Assembly (NCBI GenBank): GCA_003694325.1
Contig: RFKJ01000691.1
Location: forward strand, 1-7,856
DNA: 7,856 bases
Reading direction: 5' to 3'
From: Deltaproteobacteria bacterium
GTDB taxonomy: Bacteria; Myxococcota_A; UBA796; UBA2385
Shown here: in pieces, positions 1 to 4,734 of the stretch
Position numbering within the stretch: the stretch's first letter is position 1
Layout: each line of letters starts with the position of its first letter
Position numbers and translations under genes: made by a program
The notes under the pieces: generated by a model
Seen by the model: only the letters and a program-made list of their open reading frames with translations
What the model was told of the DNA's origin: nothing
Database searches by the model: none

Positions 1-425
1 ATGAGCCCTTCGCCGACGTGGGGGAAGGTCTCGACCAGCAGCAGGTCCACCCCTTCCGCGGCCAGGGCCCGGGCGAGCTGCCGGTGCTCGGGGCGCGGGT
101 CGGGCGGCGACAGCCACGGGCTGTAGCAGTCCTCGAGCGGCGCGATGCTGCCCGCGATGCGGTGGGTTTCGGGCACGGCCCGCCGGGCCAGCGTGACCGC
201 CCGGTGTACCAGGGCTCGCCAGGTGTCCGGGAACCAGCGTGGCTGGGTGCGAAAGCTGTTGACCGTGTGGACCGTGGCGCCCGCCGCCGCGTAGTCGGCG
301 TGGATGGCGGCGACGACGTCCGGGGCCCGTTCCAGCGCCCAGGCCGACCAGCCGGGGGCCGGCGTGTCGACGCCCCGCCGGGCCAGCTCGGTGCCCATGG
401 GACCGTCGAGCAGGATGGGGTGCAT
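1..425 (-). CDS. Homocysteine S-methyltransferase family protein, N-terminal part (3' end outside window)
   Basis: The first 141 residues are readable from ATG 425, and the frame is still open at base 1. The sequence begins with the family motif LLDGPMGTELARRG (residues 5-18, compare LDGAMGTEL). It continues with HADYAAAGATVHTVNSF (42-58), AGSIAPLEDCY (91-101) and VDLLLVETF (126-134), which are successive strands of the homocysteine-binding TIM barrel (Pfam Homocysteine S-methyltransferase). Such cytosolic enzymes move a methyl group from S-methylmethionine, betaine or a similar donor to homocysteine, giving methionine. The zinc-binding cysteines of the family lie near the C-terminus, outside the window, so neither catalytic competence nor the methyl donor can be judged. 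ATG 425 is chosen because it starts just before the barrel motif and has GGAG six bases upstream; the ATG at 430 is out of frame. The gene diverges from the Nfu_N gene with 43 bp between starts. Confidence 0.88.
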   Translation of the reverse strand, partial: MHPILLDGPMGTELARRGVDTPAPGWSAWALERAPDVVAAIHADYAAAGATVHTVNSFRTQPRWFPDTWRALVHRAVTLARRAVPETHRIAGSIAPLEDCYSPWLSPPDPRPEHRQLARALAAEGVDLLLVETFPHVGEGL

Positions 426-431
426 GGCATT

Positions 432-435
432 CTCC
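432..435 (-). promoter_or_regulatory. Shine-Dalgarno site of the homocysteine methyltransferase gene
   Basis: On the minus strand GGAG stands six bases before ATG 425. It supports that start over the out-of-frame ATG at 430. It sits in the 43-bp divergent spacer (426-468), which also holds the 8-bp palindrome ACCCGGGT (438-445). No clear -10/-35 pair is visible in the spacer. Confidence 0.6.
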
Positions 436-457
436 GGACCCGGGTTAGCCGGGGCGC

Positions 458-465
458 AGGGAGGA
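458..465 (+). promoter_or_regulatory. Shine-Dalgarno site of the Nfu_N gene
   Basis: AGGGAGGA lies three bases before ATG 469, with the GGAGG core five bases from it. It decides the start: the reading frame is open back to an ATG at 304, but that stretch is antisense to the homocysteine methyltransferase and has no comparable ribosome site. Confidence 0.7.
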
Positions 466-468
466 CCC

Positions 469-996
469 ATGATCGACAGGATCGCCCGGCTGCCCCTGCG
501 GGTGGCTCGCAAGCTCTACCGCGGCCTCTTTCCCAGGGGAAGCCACGACGGGGGCGTGTCCTACACCCCCGCCGCCACCGGTCTTCGACGCCCGCCGGAG
601 GCCGTCCGGGCCGCGCCGAAGCCGGCGTCGGCGGCTCAATCGTCGGCGGGAGGTGGCGACGGCCCTGGCGACGACCCTGGCGATGACCGCGGCGACGACC
701 CCGGCCAGGGCCCCGCCTCCTCCACTCGGGCTGCGGTGCGGGTCCACGCCGAGGCGACCCCCAACCCCGATGCCCTGAAGTTCACCCTCGATCGCCGGGT
801 GGTCGACTCGGGCAGCCTGTCGTTCAGCAGCGCCGAGGACGCCGCCGGTCACCCGCTGGGCCGGGCCATCTTCGCCGTGCCGGGCGTCCGCTCCGCCTTC
901 GCCGTGCACGACTTCGTGACGGTCACCAAGGACCCCGACGCGTCCTGGACGGATCTGCGACCTGCCCTGGAGGAGGCGATCCGCACGGCGCTGTGA
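469..996 (+). CDS. Stand-alone Nfu/NifU N-terminal domain (Nfu_N) protein
   Basis: This 175-residue protein has three parts. Residues 1-25 are basic and probably an amphipathic helix (MIDRIARLPLRVARKLYRGL). Residues 26-87 are a low-complexity linker rich in Pro, Ala, Gly and Asp, including the GDDP repeat. Residues 88-175 are an Nfu_N domain. The domain is recognised by ATPNPDALKF (96-105), HPLGRAIFAVPGV (128-140) and HDFVTVTKDPDASW (147-160), which match the family pattern TPNPNTLKF / PLA..LF.I.GV / dFVTVTK...W. In Nfu proteins this domain accompanies a C-terminal NifU domain whose CxxC binds an Fe-S cluster; here that domain is absent and the protein has no cysteine at all. It therefore cannot hold a cluster through Cys by itself. 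A role as a protein-interaction or targeting partner in Fe-S delivery is inference. The stop is 3 bp from the stop of the convergent kinase gene. Confidence 0.85.
   Translation: MIDRIARLPLRVARKLYRGLFPRGSHDGGVSYTPAATGLRRPPEAVRAAPKPASAAQSSAGGGDGPGDDPGDDRGDDPGQGPASSTRAAVRVHAEATPNPDALKFTLDRRVVDSGSLSFSSAEDAAGHPLGRAIFAVPGVRSAFAVHDFVTVTKDPDASWTDLRPALEEAIRTAL
655..714 (+). repeat. Five-copy 12-bp tandem repeat encoding a GDDP linker
   Basis: Five consecutive 12-bp units encode GDGP, GDDP, GDDR, GDDP and GQGP (residues 63-82 of the Nfu_N protein). The central three units are nearly identical at DNA level (GGCGACGACCCT type). The product is an acidic, flexible linker between the basic N-terminus and the Nfu_N domain. 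Because the unit is a multiple of three, copy number could change without breaking the frame. Confidence 0.85.
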
Positions 997-999
997 CGG

Positions 1000-2298
1000 T
1001 CAGGTGGCCGCCGCCGGCAGCACCAGCTCGACCTCCAGCCCGCCGCCGGATCGGTTGCGGGCCGCGACCCGGCCGCCGTGGGCCTCGGCGACCTGGCGCA
1101 CGAGCATCAGGCCCAGTCCCAGCCCCCCGGTGGACCGGCTGCGGCTCTGCTCGGCCCGGAAGAAGGGGTCGAACAGCCGGGCCAGCGCGTCGTCCGGCAC
1201 GCCGGGGCCGCGATCGGCGACCACGATGTGGACGCCGTCGTCCTCGGTCGATGCCGTGATCGCCACCGGCGTGGACTCGGGGGTGTACCGGCCGACGTTC
1301 TGCAACAGGTTGCGGAGAGCCCGGGCGAGGCGGCTGCGGTCGGCGTGGACCTGCAGCCCGTCGGGGATGTGGAGGTCCACCGGGCGGTCTCCCTGCAGGC
1401 CCTCGGCCAGGACCTCGTCGACCAGTGCCCGGACCGACACCGGCTCGCGGTGCAGGGCCAGCATCCCCTGGTGGAGCCGGGCGCTCTCCAGCAGCTCACC
1501 GATCAGGTCGTCGACCTCGGCGATGTCGGCTTCCAGGGCGGCGACGCGACGCTCGTCGGCCCCCTGCTCGCGGAGCAGCTCGGCCTGCAGGCGCATGCGC
1601 GCCAGGGGGGTGCGCAGCTCGTGGGAGATGGCGGCCATCAGCTCGCGTTGACCCTCGACCATCCCCTGGACCCGGTCGGCCATGCGGTTGAAGATCCGGC
1701 CGATGCGCGCCGCCGCATCCCCGCCCTCGTCGGCGACCCGGTGGGAGAGGTCGCCGTCGGCGATCCGGGCCATGGCGTCGCCGGCGACCTCCAACGGGCG
1801 AAGCATCCATCGGCTGGCGAGGACACCGGCCACCACGCCGACGGCTGCCAGCATCAGCAGGGCGAGCCCGATGCGGCGCTGCGGGCGGTCGAGGTCGGTC
1901 CGGAAGTGGATGGCGAGGTAGGGCGGGCCGCCGCCATCGCCCATCGGGACCAGGACCGGACCCCGCCGGCCCGCCGCGAAGATCATGGTGACGCCGTCGC
2001 GCTCGATGGTCGGCGGGGGCGGTCCTCCGCGAAGCCGGTGCGGAGGGTGATCGACCAGGCGGAGCTGGACCCCCAGCTCGTCGGCCAGCTCCCGGGCGCG
2101 TTGGCGCGGGTCCTCGGCGGAACGGACCTCGCGGGCGATGTAGGCGGCGGCGTCGGCGCGCTCGTCGGAGAGGGCGCCGAGGAGCGGGCCCAGCACGGCC
2201 CCGCCGGCGACCAGCCAGGCCAGCAGCACCGTGCCGACCAGCAGCCCCACGACCCCGATCGCCACCCGGGCGTGCAGGCTGAACCGGCCGGCCGTCAT
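1000..2298 (-). CDS. Sensor histidine kinase, CpxA/BaeS-like
   Basis: This 432-residue membrane kinase phosphorylates the partner regulator encoded just upstream. Transmembrane segment 1 spans about residues 11-33. An extracytoplasmic loop of about 110 residues (34-142) follows, with His/Pro-rich DHPPHR (83-88) and GGPPPP stretches. Segment 2 is about 143-163, and a HAMP linker covers about 164-216 (RPLEVAGDAMARIADGDL). The HisKA motif SHELRTPLARMR (225-236) places the phospho-acceptor at His226. The ATPase domain shows the N box (N330 and N334 in RNLLQNVGRYT), G1 (DRGPGVPDD, 362-370), the F box (FDPFFR, 377-381) and G2 (GLGLGL, 392-397). All catalytic boxes are present and the length is normal. 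The start is ATG 2298, whose ATG overlaps the regulator's TGA (ATGA). There is no good ribosome site before it, so translational coupling is likely. The exact signal is unknown; envelope stress is inferred from the CpxP-like neighbour. Confidence 0.95.
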   Translation of the reverse strand: MTAGRFSLHARVAIGVVGLLVGTVLLAWLVAGGAVLGPLLGALSDERADAAAYIAREVRSAEDPRQRARELADELGVQLRLVDHPPHRLRGGPPPPTIERDGVTMIFAAGRRGPVLVPMGDGGGPPYLAIHFRTDLDRPQRRIGLALLMLAAVGVVAGVLASRWMLRPLEVAGDAMARIADGDLSHRVADEGGDAAARIGRIFNRMADRVQGMVEGQRELMAAISHELRTPLARMRLQAELLREQGADERRVAALEADIAEVDDLIGELLESARLHQGMLALHREPVSVRALVDEVLAEGLQGDRPVDLHIPDGLQVHADRSRLARALRNLLQNVGRYTPESTPVAITASTEDDGVHIVVADRGPGVPDDALARLFDPFFRAEQSRSRSTGGLGLGLMLVRQVAEAHGGRVAARNRSGGGLEVELVLPAAAT

Positions 2299-2981
2299 GC
2301 CGGGACCATGTAGCCGACGCCGCGGATGGTCTTGATGAGGGTCGGTCTTCGCGGGTCATCCCCCAACTTGCGGCGCAGGTGGCTGACGTGCACGTCGACC
2401 GACCGCTCGAAGGCGGCCCACTCCTCGCCCCGCGCCTGCTCCATCAGGCGATCGCGGGGGACGACCCGCCCGGCGGCGGCCACCAGCACCCGCAGGATGT
2501 CGAACTCGGTCGTCGTCAGTTCCACCGGCCGGCCGTCGACCCGGACCTCCCGGCGGGCCGGATCGACCTCGATTCCGGCGGCGTGGAGGACCGGGTCGGT
2601 CGGGGCGGGGCCCTCGGCCCGCCGCAGCACGGCCCGGATCCGGGCCAGCAGCTCGCGGGGGTTGAACGGCTTGGGCAGGTAGTCGTCGGCGCCCATTTCC
2701 AGCCCGACGATCCGGTCCGTGTCGTCGCCCCGGGCGGTGAGCATCACCACCGGCAGGTGGGCGGTGGCGGGCGACCTCCGGATGGCGGTCAGCACCTCGA
2801 AACCGTCCATGCCGGGCATCATGACGTCGAGCACCACGATGTCGATGCCCCCACGGCCCAGCCGGTCGAGGCCGGCCGGGCCGTCGCCTGCCCGCTCGAC
2901 GGCGAAGCCCCGCCCTCCGAGGTACTCGACGAGCAGCTCGGAGAGGCCGGGGTCGTCGTCGATGACGAGCACCGTGTGCAC
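2295..2981 (-). CDS. OmpR/PhoB-family response regulator, CpxR-like
   Basis: This is a 228-residue transcription factor. The receiver domain (about 2-120) carries the acidic pocket DDD (8-10), phospho-acceptor Asp52 (VVLDVMMPGMDGF), Thr82 (MLTAR) and Lys104 (YLPKPF). The winged-helix DNA-binding domain (about 130-228) shows LTTTEFDILRVL (155-166), the recognition helix region RSVDVHVSHLRRKLG (193-207) and the C-terminal hairpin TIRGVGYMV. All key residues are intact. The start is GTG 2981: it lies 2 bp after the stop of the CpxP-like gene, has GGAG five bases upstream, and puts the first beta strand (HTVLVIDDD) at the N-terminus. The frame is open much further upstream, but there it only shadows the preceding gene. 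The product likely dimerises on direct repeats such as the one at 3658-3672. Confidence 0.95.
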   Translation of the reverse strand: MHTVLVIDDDPGLSELLVEYLGGRGFAVERAGDGPAGLDRLGRGGIDIVVLDVMMPGMDGFEVLTAIRRSPATAHLPVVMLTARGDDTDRIVGLEMGADDYLPKPFNPRELLARIRAVLRRAEGPAPTDPVLHAAGIEVDPARREVRVDGRPVELTTTEFDILRVLVAAAGRVVPRDRLMEQARGEEWAAFERSVDVHVSHLRRKLGDDPRRPTLIKTIRGVGYMVPA

Positions 2982-2983
2982 GG

Positions 2984-3526
2984 CTACTCCGCGGGACCGT
3001 CGAAGGGCATGGCCCCCGCGGGGCCGGGGCCGGGACCGGGGCGGCCCATGGCGCCGCGGCGCTCGGCGGCCTGGGTCAGGAGCTCGGCCAGCTCGGCCTT
3101 CTGGTCGGCGTCCAGCGACTCGTAGACGTCCATGATCCGGTCGATGGACAGGTGGGCGGTCTCGGCCATCGCCGCCAGCCGGGCATCGACCCGGGCGTGG
3201 AGGGCCTCCCGGTCGAGGCTGCCGTCGGCCACGGCGGCGATCAGCGCCTCCCGATCGGGCCGCTCGCGACCGCTGTGGGCGGCGCGCACCTGGTCGCGGA
3301 TGTCGTCGATGGCGTCGTCGAGCAGGGCCTGCTGCTCGTCGGTCAGGTCGAGGCGACGCATGGCCATGAGGACCACGCGCTCGGGGCCGCCGGCCGGGCC
3401 GTGGGCGGCGGGTCCCCCGGGTCCACCGCGTCCGGCGGCGGCGGTGAGTCCGACGGTGCCCAGCGAGCCGAGGACCATGAAGCCCGAGGCGAACAGGATG
3501 CGGCGCAGGTTGGCGGAGAGGGTCAT
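2984..3526 (-). CDS. Spy/CpxP-family LTxxQ extracytoplasmic protein
   Basis: This 180-residue protein begins with a signal peptide: Arg8-Arg9, a hydrophobic stretch of about residues 10-28, and a plausible cleavage at AAA|G (29-32). A Gly/Pro-rich segment (32-48) follows, then a helical body (about 50-158). The body carries LDLTDEQQALL (59-69), the LTxxQ motif of the Spy/CpxP family, and a second, degenerate copy, SLDADQKAEL (137-146). The tail is Pro/Gly-rich (GRPGPGPGP, 161-169). Spy and CpxP are periplasmic chaperones; CpxP also inhibits the CpxA kinase, and related proteins are called periplasmic heavy-metal sensors. It is the first gene of an operon with a CpxR-like regulator and CpxA-like kinase, which makes feedback on the kinase likely (inference). 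No cysteine is present, so thiol metal binding is unlikely. ATG 3526 is chosen for its strong GGAGGT site; longer ATG (3538) and GTG (3598) starts would put extra residues before the signal peptide. Confidence 0.85.
   Translation of the reverse strand: MTLSANLRRILFASGFMVLGSLGTVGLTAAAGRGGPGGPAAHGPAGGPERVVLMAMRRLDLTDEQQALLDDAIDDIRDQVRAAHSGRERPDREALIAAVADGSLDREALHARVDARLAAMAETAHLSIDRIMDVYESLDADQKAELAELLTQAAERRGAMGRPGPGPGPAGAMPFDGPAE
2987..2990 (-). promoter_or_regulatory. Shine-Dalgarno site of the response regulator gene
   Basis: GGAG on the minus strand, five bases before GTG 2981, lies inside the last codons of the CpxP-like gene. It supports the GTG start and coupling of the two genes. Confidence 0.6.
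3020..3041 (+). other. G-quadruplex-type motif on the template strand of the CpxP-like gene
   Basis: Four G runs (GGGG, GGGG, GGG, GGGG) are separated by loops of 2, 2 and 3 bases. The motif lies opposite the codons for the Pro/Gly tail of the CpxP-like protein. The G-rich strand is the transcription template, so a DNA structure is possible but an mRNA quadruplex is not. It may simply be a by-product of the Pro-Gly codons. Confidence 0.45.
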
Positions 3527-3530
3527 GACG

Positions 3531-3536
3531 ACCTCC
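3531..3536 (-). promoter_or_regulatory. Shine-Dalgarno site of the CpxP-like gene
   Basis: GGAGGT on the minus strand stands four bases before ATG 3526, with the GGAGG core five bases away. It is the strongest ribosome site in this operon and decides the start over the ATG at 3538 that overlaps it. Confidence 0.7.
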
Positions 3537-3638
3537 ATGGGGCGAGGGTACGACACCGGGAGCCGGTGCCACGGGTCGCTGCGGCGACCTCGCACCATGG
3601 ATCTACGTTCGTCCTGTGAGCGTCCGGTGCACGCTGCC

Positions 3639-3653
3639 CGAAGGGCTCCTTCG
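3639..3653. other. Short perfect inverted repeat upstream of the cpx-like operon
   Basis: CGAAGG and CCTTCG form a 6-bp stem around a 3-base loop, five bases from the CpxR-like box. There is no T tract on either side (minus-strand flank GGGC), so it is not a convincing intrinsic terminator for the DUF1295 gene. It could be a weak terminator or part of an operator. Confidence 0.35.
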
Positions 3654-3657
3654 AAAT

Positions 3658-3672
3658 GTGAAGGAGTGTGAA
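3658..3672 (+). promoter_or_regulatory. Candidate CpxR-like binding box (direct repeat)
   Basis: GTGAA-GGAGT-GTGAA is a pair of half-sites repeating every 10 bp. The repeat extends to an exact 8-bp copy, TGTGAAGG, at 3657-3664 and 3667-3674. The known enterobacterial CpxR box is GTAAA-N5-GTAAA, so each half-site differs by one A-to-G change. Many OmpR-family regulators bind such one-turn direct repeats. It lies about 130 bp upstream of the CpxP-like start, in the only long gap before the operon. That fits autoregulation, but I found no clear -10/-35 pair beside it. Confidence 0.5.
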
Positions 3673-3685
3673 GGCGCGCCAGGCG

Positions 3686-4570
3686 TCAGCTCGCCCGTGC
3701 CCGTGACAGCTCGCGGTCGCGCGCGGTGACGTCGCCCGTGCGGGGAGTGGCGGGTTCGGGCCGGGGCGGCAGGGGCACGAACGGCGAGGTGCGGGCCCGA
3801 TACCGGTCGTAGCCGGGTCGGCGGGTGTCCAGGTCCTCGTCGCCAAGGGCCGCCTTGACGAGCAGCGCGGTGAGCAGCGCCGGTCCGAGGGCCATGGGCA
3901 GGACCTGGGGGCCGGCCGCGGCGGCGACCATGAAGATCCCCCACCAGGTCACGGCGTCGCCGAAGTAGTTGGGGTGCCGGCTGTAGCGCCAGAGACCCGA
4001 CGAGAGCACCTGGTCGTAGCTGCCCGGCGTGAGCTTGAAGGTCCCGAGCTGCCAGTCGGCCAGGACCTCGATGCCCATGCCCAGGGCGAACAGCCCGATC
4101 CCGATCCAGTCGGCCCAGTACAGGTCCGTGCGGCCCGGCGTGGCCAGGGAGAGCTGCACCGGCAGGCTGACGACGAATACCAGCAGGGCCTTCCGACCGA
4201 ACACGGTCCACGCGCTCACCCAGCGGAAACGGGCGCCGTGCCGGCGTCGCATGGCCCGGTAGCGACGGTCCTCCCGCTCACCGAGCTCGCTGCCGGGATG
4301 CACCTGGGCGAACAGGTTGCGCCAGGCGAGGTGGATGCTGAGCCGCAGCCCCCAGGCCCCGACGATGGCGACCAGGACCAGTCGGCGGGGACCGGAGGCA
4401 TCGCCGGTGACGGCGGAGGCGACGGCCACGGCCACGAAGGACAGGCCCCAGAACACGTCGGCCAGGCCGGCGTCCTTGCGCAGCAGGCTCCAGAGCCAGG
4501 CCAGGGCCATGAGGCCGAAGACCACCGCGGCGTTGACGGCGAGCACCGGGGCGAGGGAGGCGAGGGTCAC
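3686..4570 (-). CDS. DUF1295 family membrane protein (steroid 5-alpha-reductase-like)
   Basis: With GTG 4570 as start the protein has 294 residues and several hydrophobic segments (about 5-30, 39-56, 63-83, 127-145, 154-172 and two within 206-242). It carries the family signature LWRYSRHPNYFGD (193-205), the N-terminal KDAGLADVFWG (32-42), and the typical ending RPGYDRYRARTSPFVPLPPRP. A charged tail of about 23 residues follows. DUF1295 proteins share the C-terminal fold of NADPH-dependent steroid 5-alpha reductases and isoprenylcysteine methyltransferases; the substrate of this one cannot be told. The frame is open to a GTG at 4660, but the 30 codons before 4570 include AAA, TTT, CAT, ACA and many ending in T, unlike the nearly all G/C-ending codons after it. 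GGAAG stands five bases before GTG 4570. GTG 4582 is an alternative without a ribosome site. It is downstream of and co-directional with the amidohydrolase gene. Confidence 0.85.
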   Translation of the reverse strand: MTLASLAPVLAVNAAVVFGLMALAWLWSLLRKDAGLADVFWGLSFVAVAVASAVTGDASGPRRLVLVAIVGAWGLRLSIHLAWRNLFAQVHPGSELGEREDRRYRAMRRRHGARFRWVSAWTVFGRKALLVFVVSLPVQLSLATPGRTDLYWADWIGIGLFALGMGIEVLADWQLGTFKLTPGSYDQVLSSGLWRYSRHPNYFGDAVTWWGIFMVAAAAGPQVLPMALGPALLTALLVKAALGDEDLDTRRPGYDRYRARTSPFVPLPPRPEPATPRTGDVTARDRELSRARAS

Positions 4571-4662
4571 GAGAACTTCCACAGGGAGGACAGCCGCGGA
4601 CGAGCCAGGAACATCGAGTGTGGCGGAACCGCCAGGGGCAACATGCCAAAAGGCTTTCACCC

Positions 4663-4684
4663 TCGTGTAACGATTTCGTCACGA
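4663..4684. promoter_or_regulatory. Imperfect inverted repeat, possible operator or hairpin
   Basis: On the plus strand TCGTG-TA-ACGA-TT-TCGT-CACGA gives arms of 5 and 4 bp, interrupted by a two-base bulge on one side. The centre has two bases, so an RNA form would open to a four-base loop. No T tract follows on the minus strand (AGGGTG), which argues against a classical terminator. It lies about 100 bp upstream of the chosen DUF1295 start, so an operator is conceivable. Confidence 0.35.
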
Positions 4685-4720
4685 CGGCGGGGGGATCCGC
4701 ACCAGCGCGGCGCCTGCGGG

Positions 4721-4732
4721 ATTGCAAGCAAT
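4721..4732. repeat. Short palindrome just after the amidohydrolase stop
   Basis: ATTGC and GCAAT flank a two-base centre. The palindrome begins three bases after the amidohydrolase stop codon on the minus strand. It is AT-rich for this DNA but too short, and without a T tract, to be called a terminator. Confidence 0.3.
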
Positions 4733-4734
4733 TG

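Larger units (their letters stand above)
4571..4734. other. Intergenic region between amidohydrolase and DUF1295 genes
   Basis: This 164-bp gap is distinctly less GC-rich around 4640-4685 than the flanking genes. It holds the imperfect inverted repeat at 4663-4684 and the small palindrome at 4721-4732. A TTGACA hexamer on the minus strand (4733-4738) overlaps the amidohydrolase stop, but no -10 element follows at 16-18 bp. It is the likely site of the DUF1295 promoter if that gene has its own, but I cannot place one. Confidence 0.4.

Noticed and set aside
304..468. N-terminal extension of the Nfu_N protein to ATG 304
   Set aside because: It overlaps the divergent methyltransferase on the other strand, while ATG 469 has a strong ribosome site.
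18..686. Plus-strand open frame of 222 codons at the left edge
   Set aside because: It is antisense to the homocysteine methyltransferase and then out of frame through the Nfu_N gene; the translation is Arg/Gly-rich without motifs.
1078..2313. A 411-codon plus-strand open frame opposite the kinase gene
   Set aside because: The minus strand encodes a complete kinase with every catalytic box. The antisense frame gives low-complexity His/Gln/Gly-rich sequence with no domain, as is usual in high-GC DNA.
2982..3572. Upstream extension of the response regulator frame to a start near 3572
   Set aside because: It overlaps the CpxP-like gene in another frame, is Arg/Pro-rich nonsense, and the receiver domain begins exactly at GTG 2981 with a ribosome site.
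3639..3653. Hairpin as an intrinsic terminator of the DUF1295 gene
   Set aside because: The stem is only 6 bp and no T tract follows on either strand, so it is listed only as an inverted repeat.
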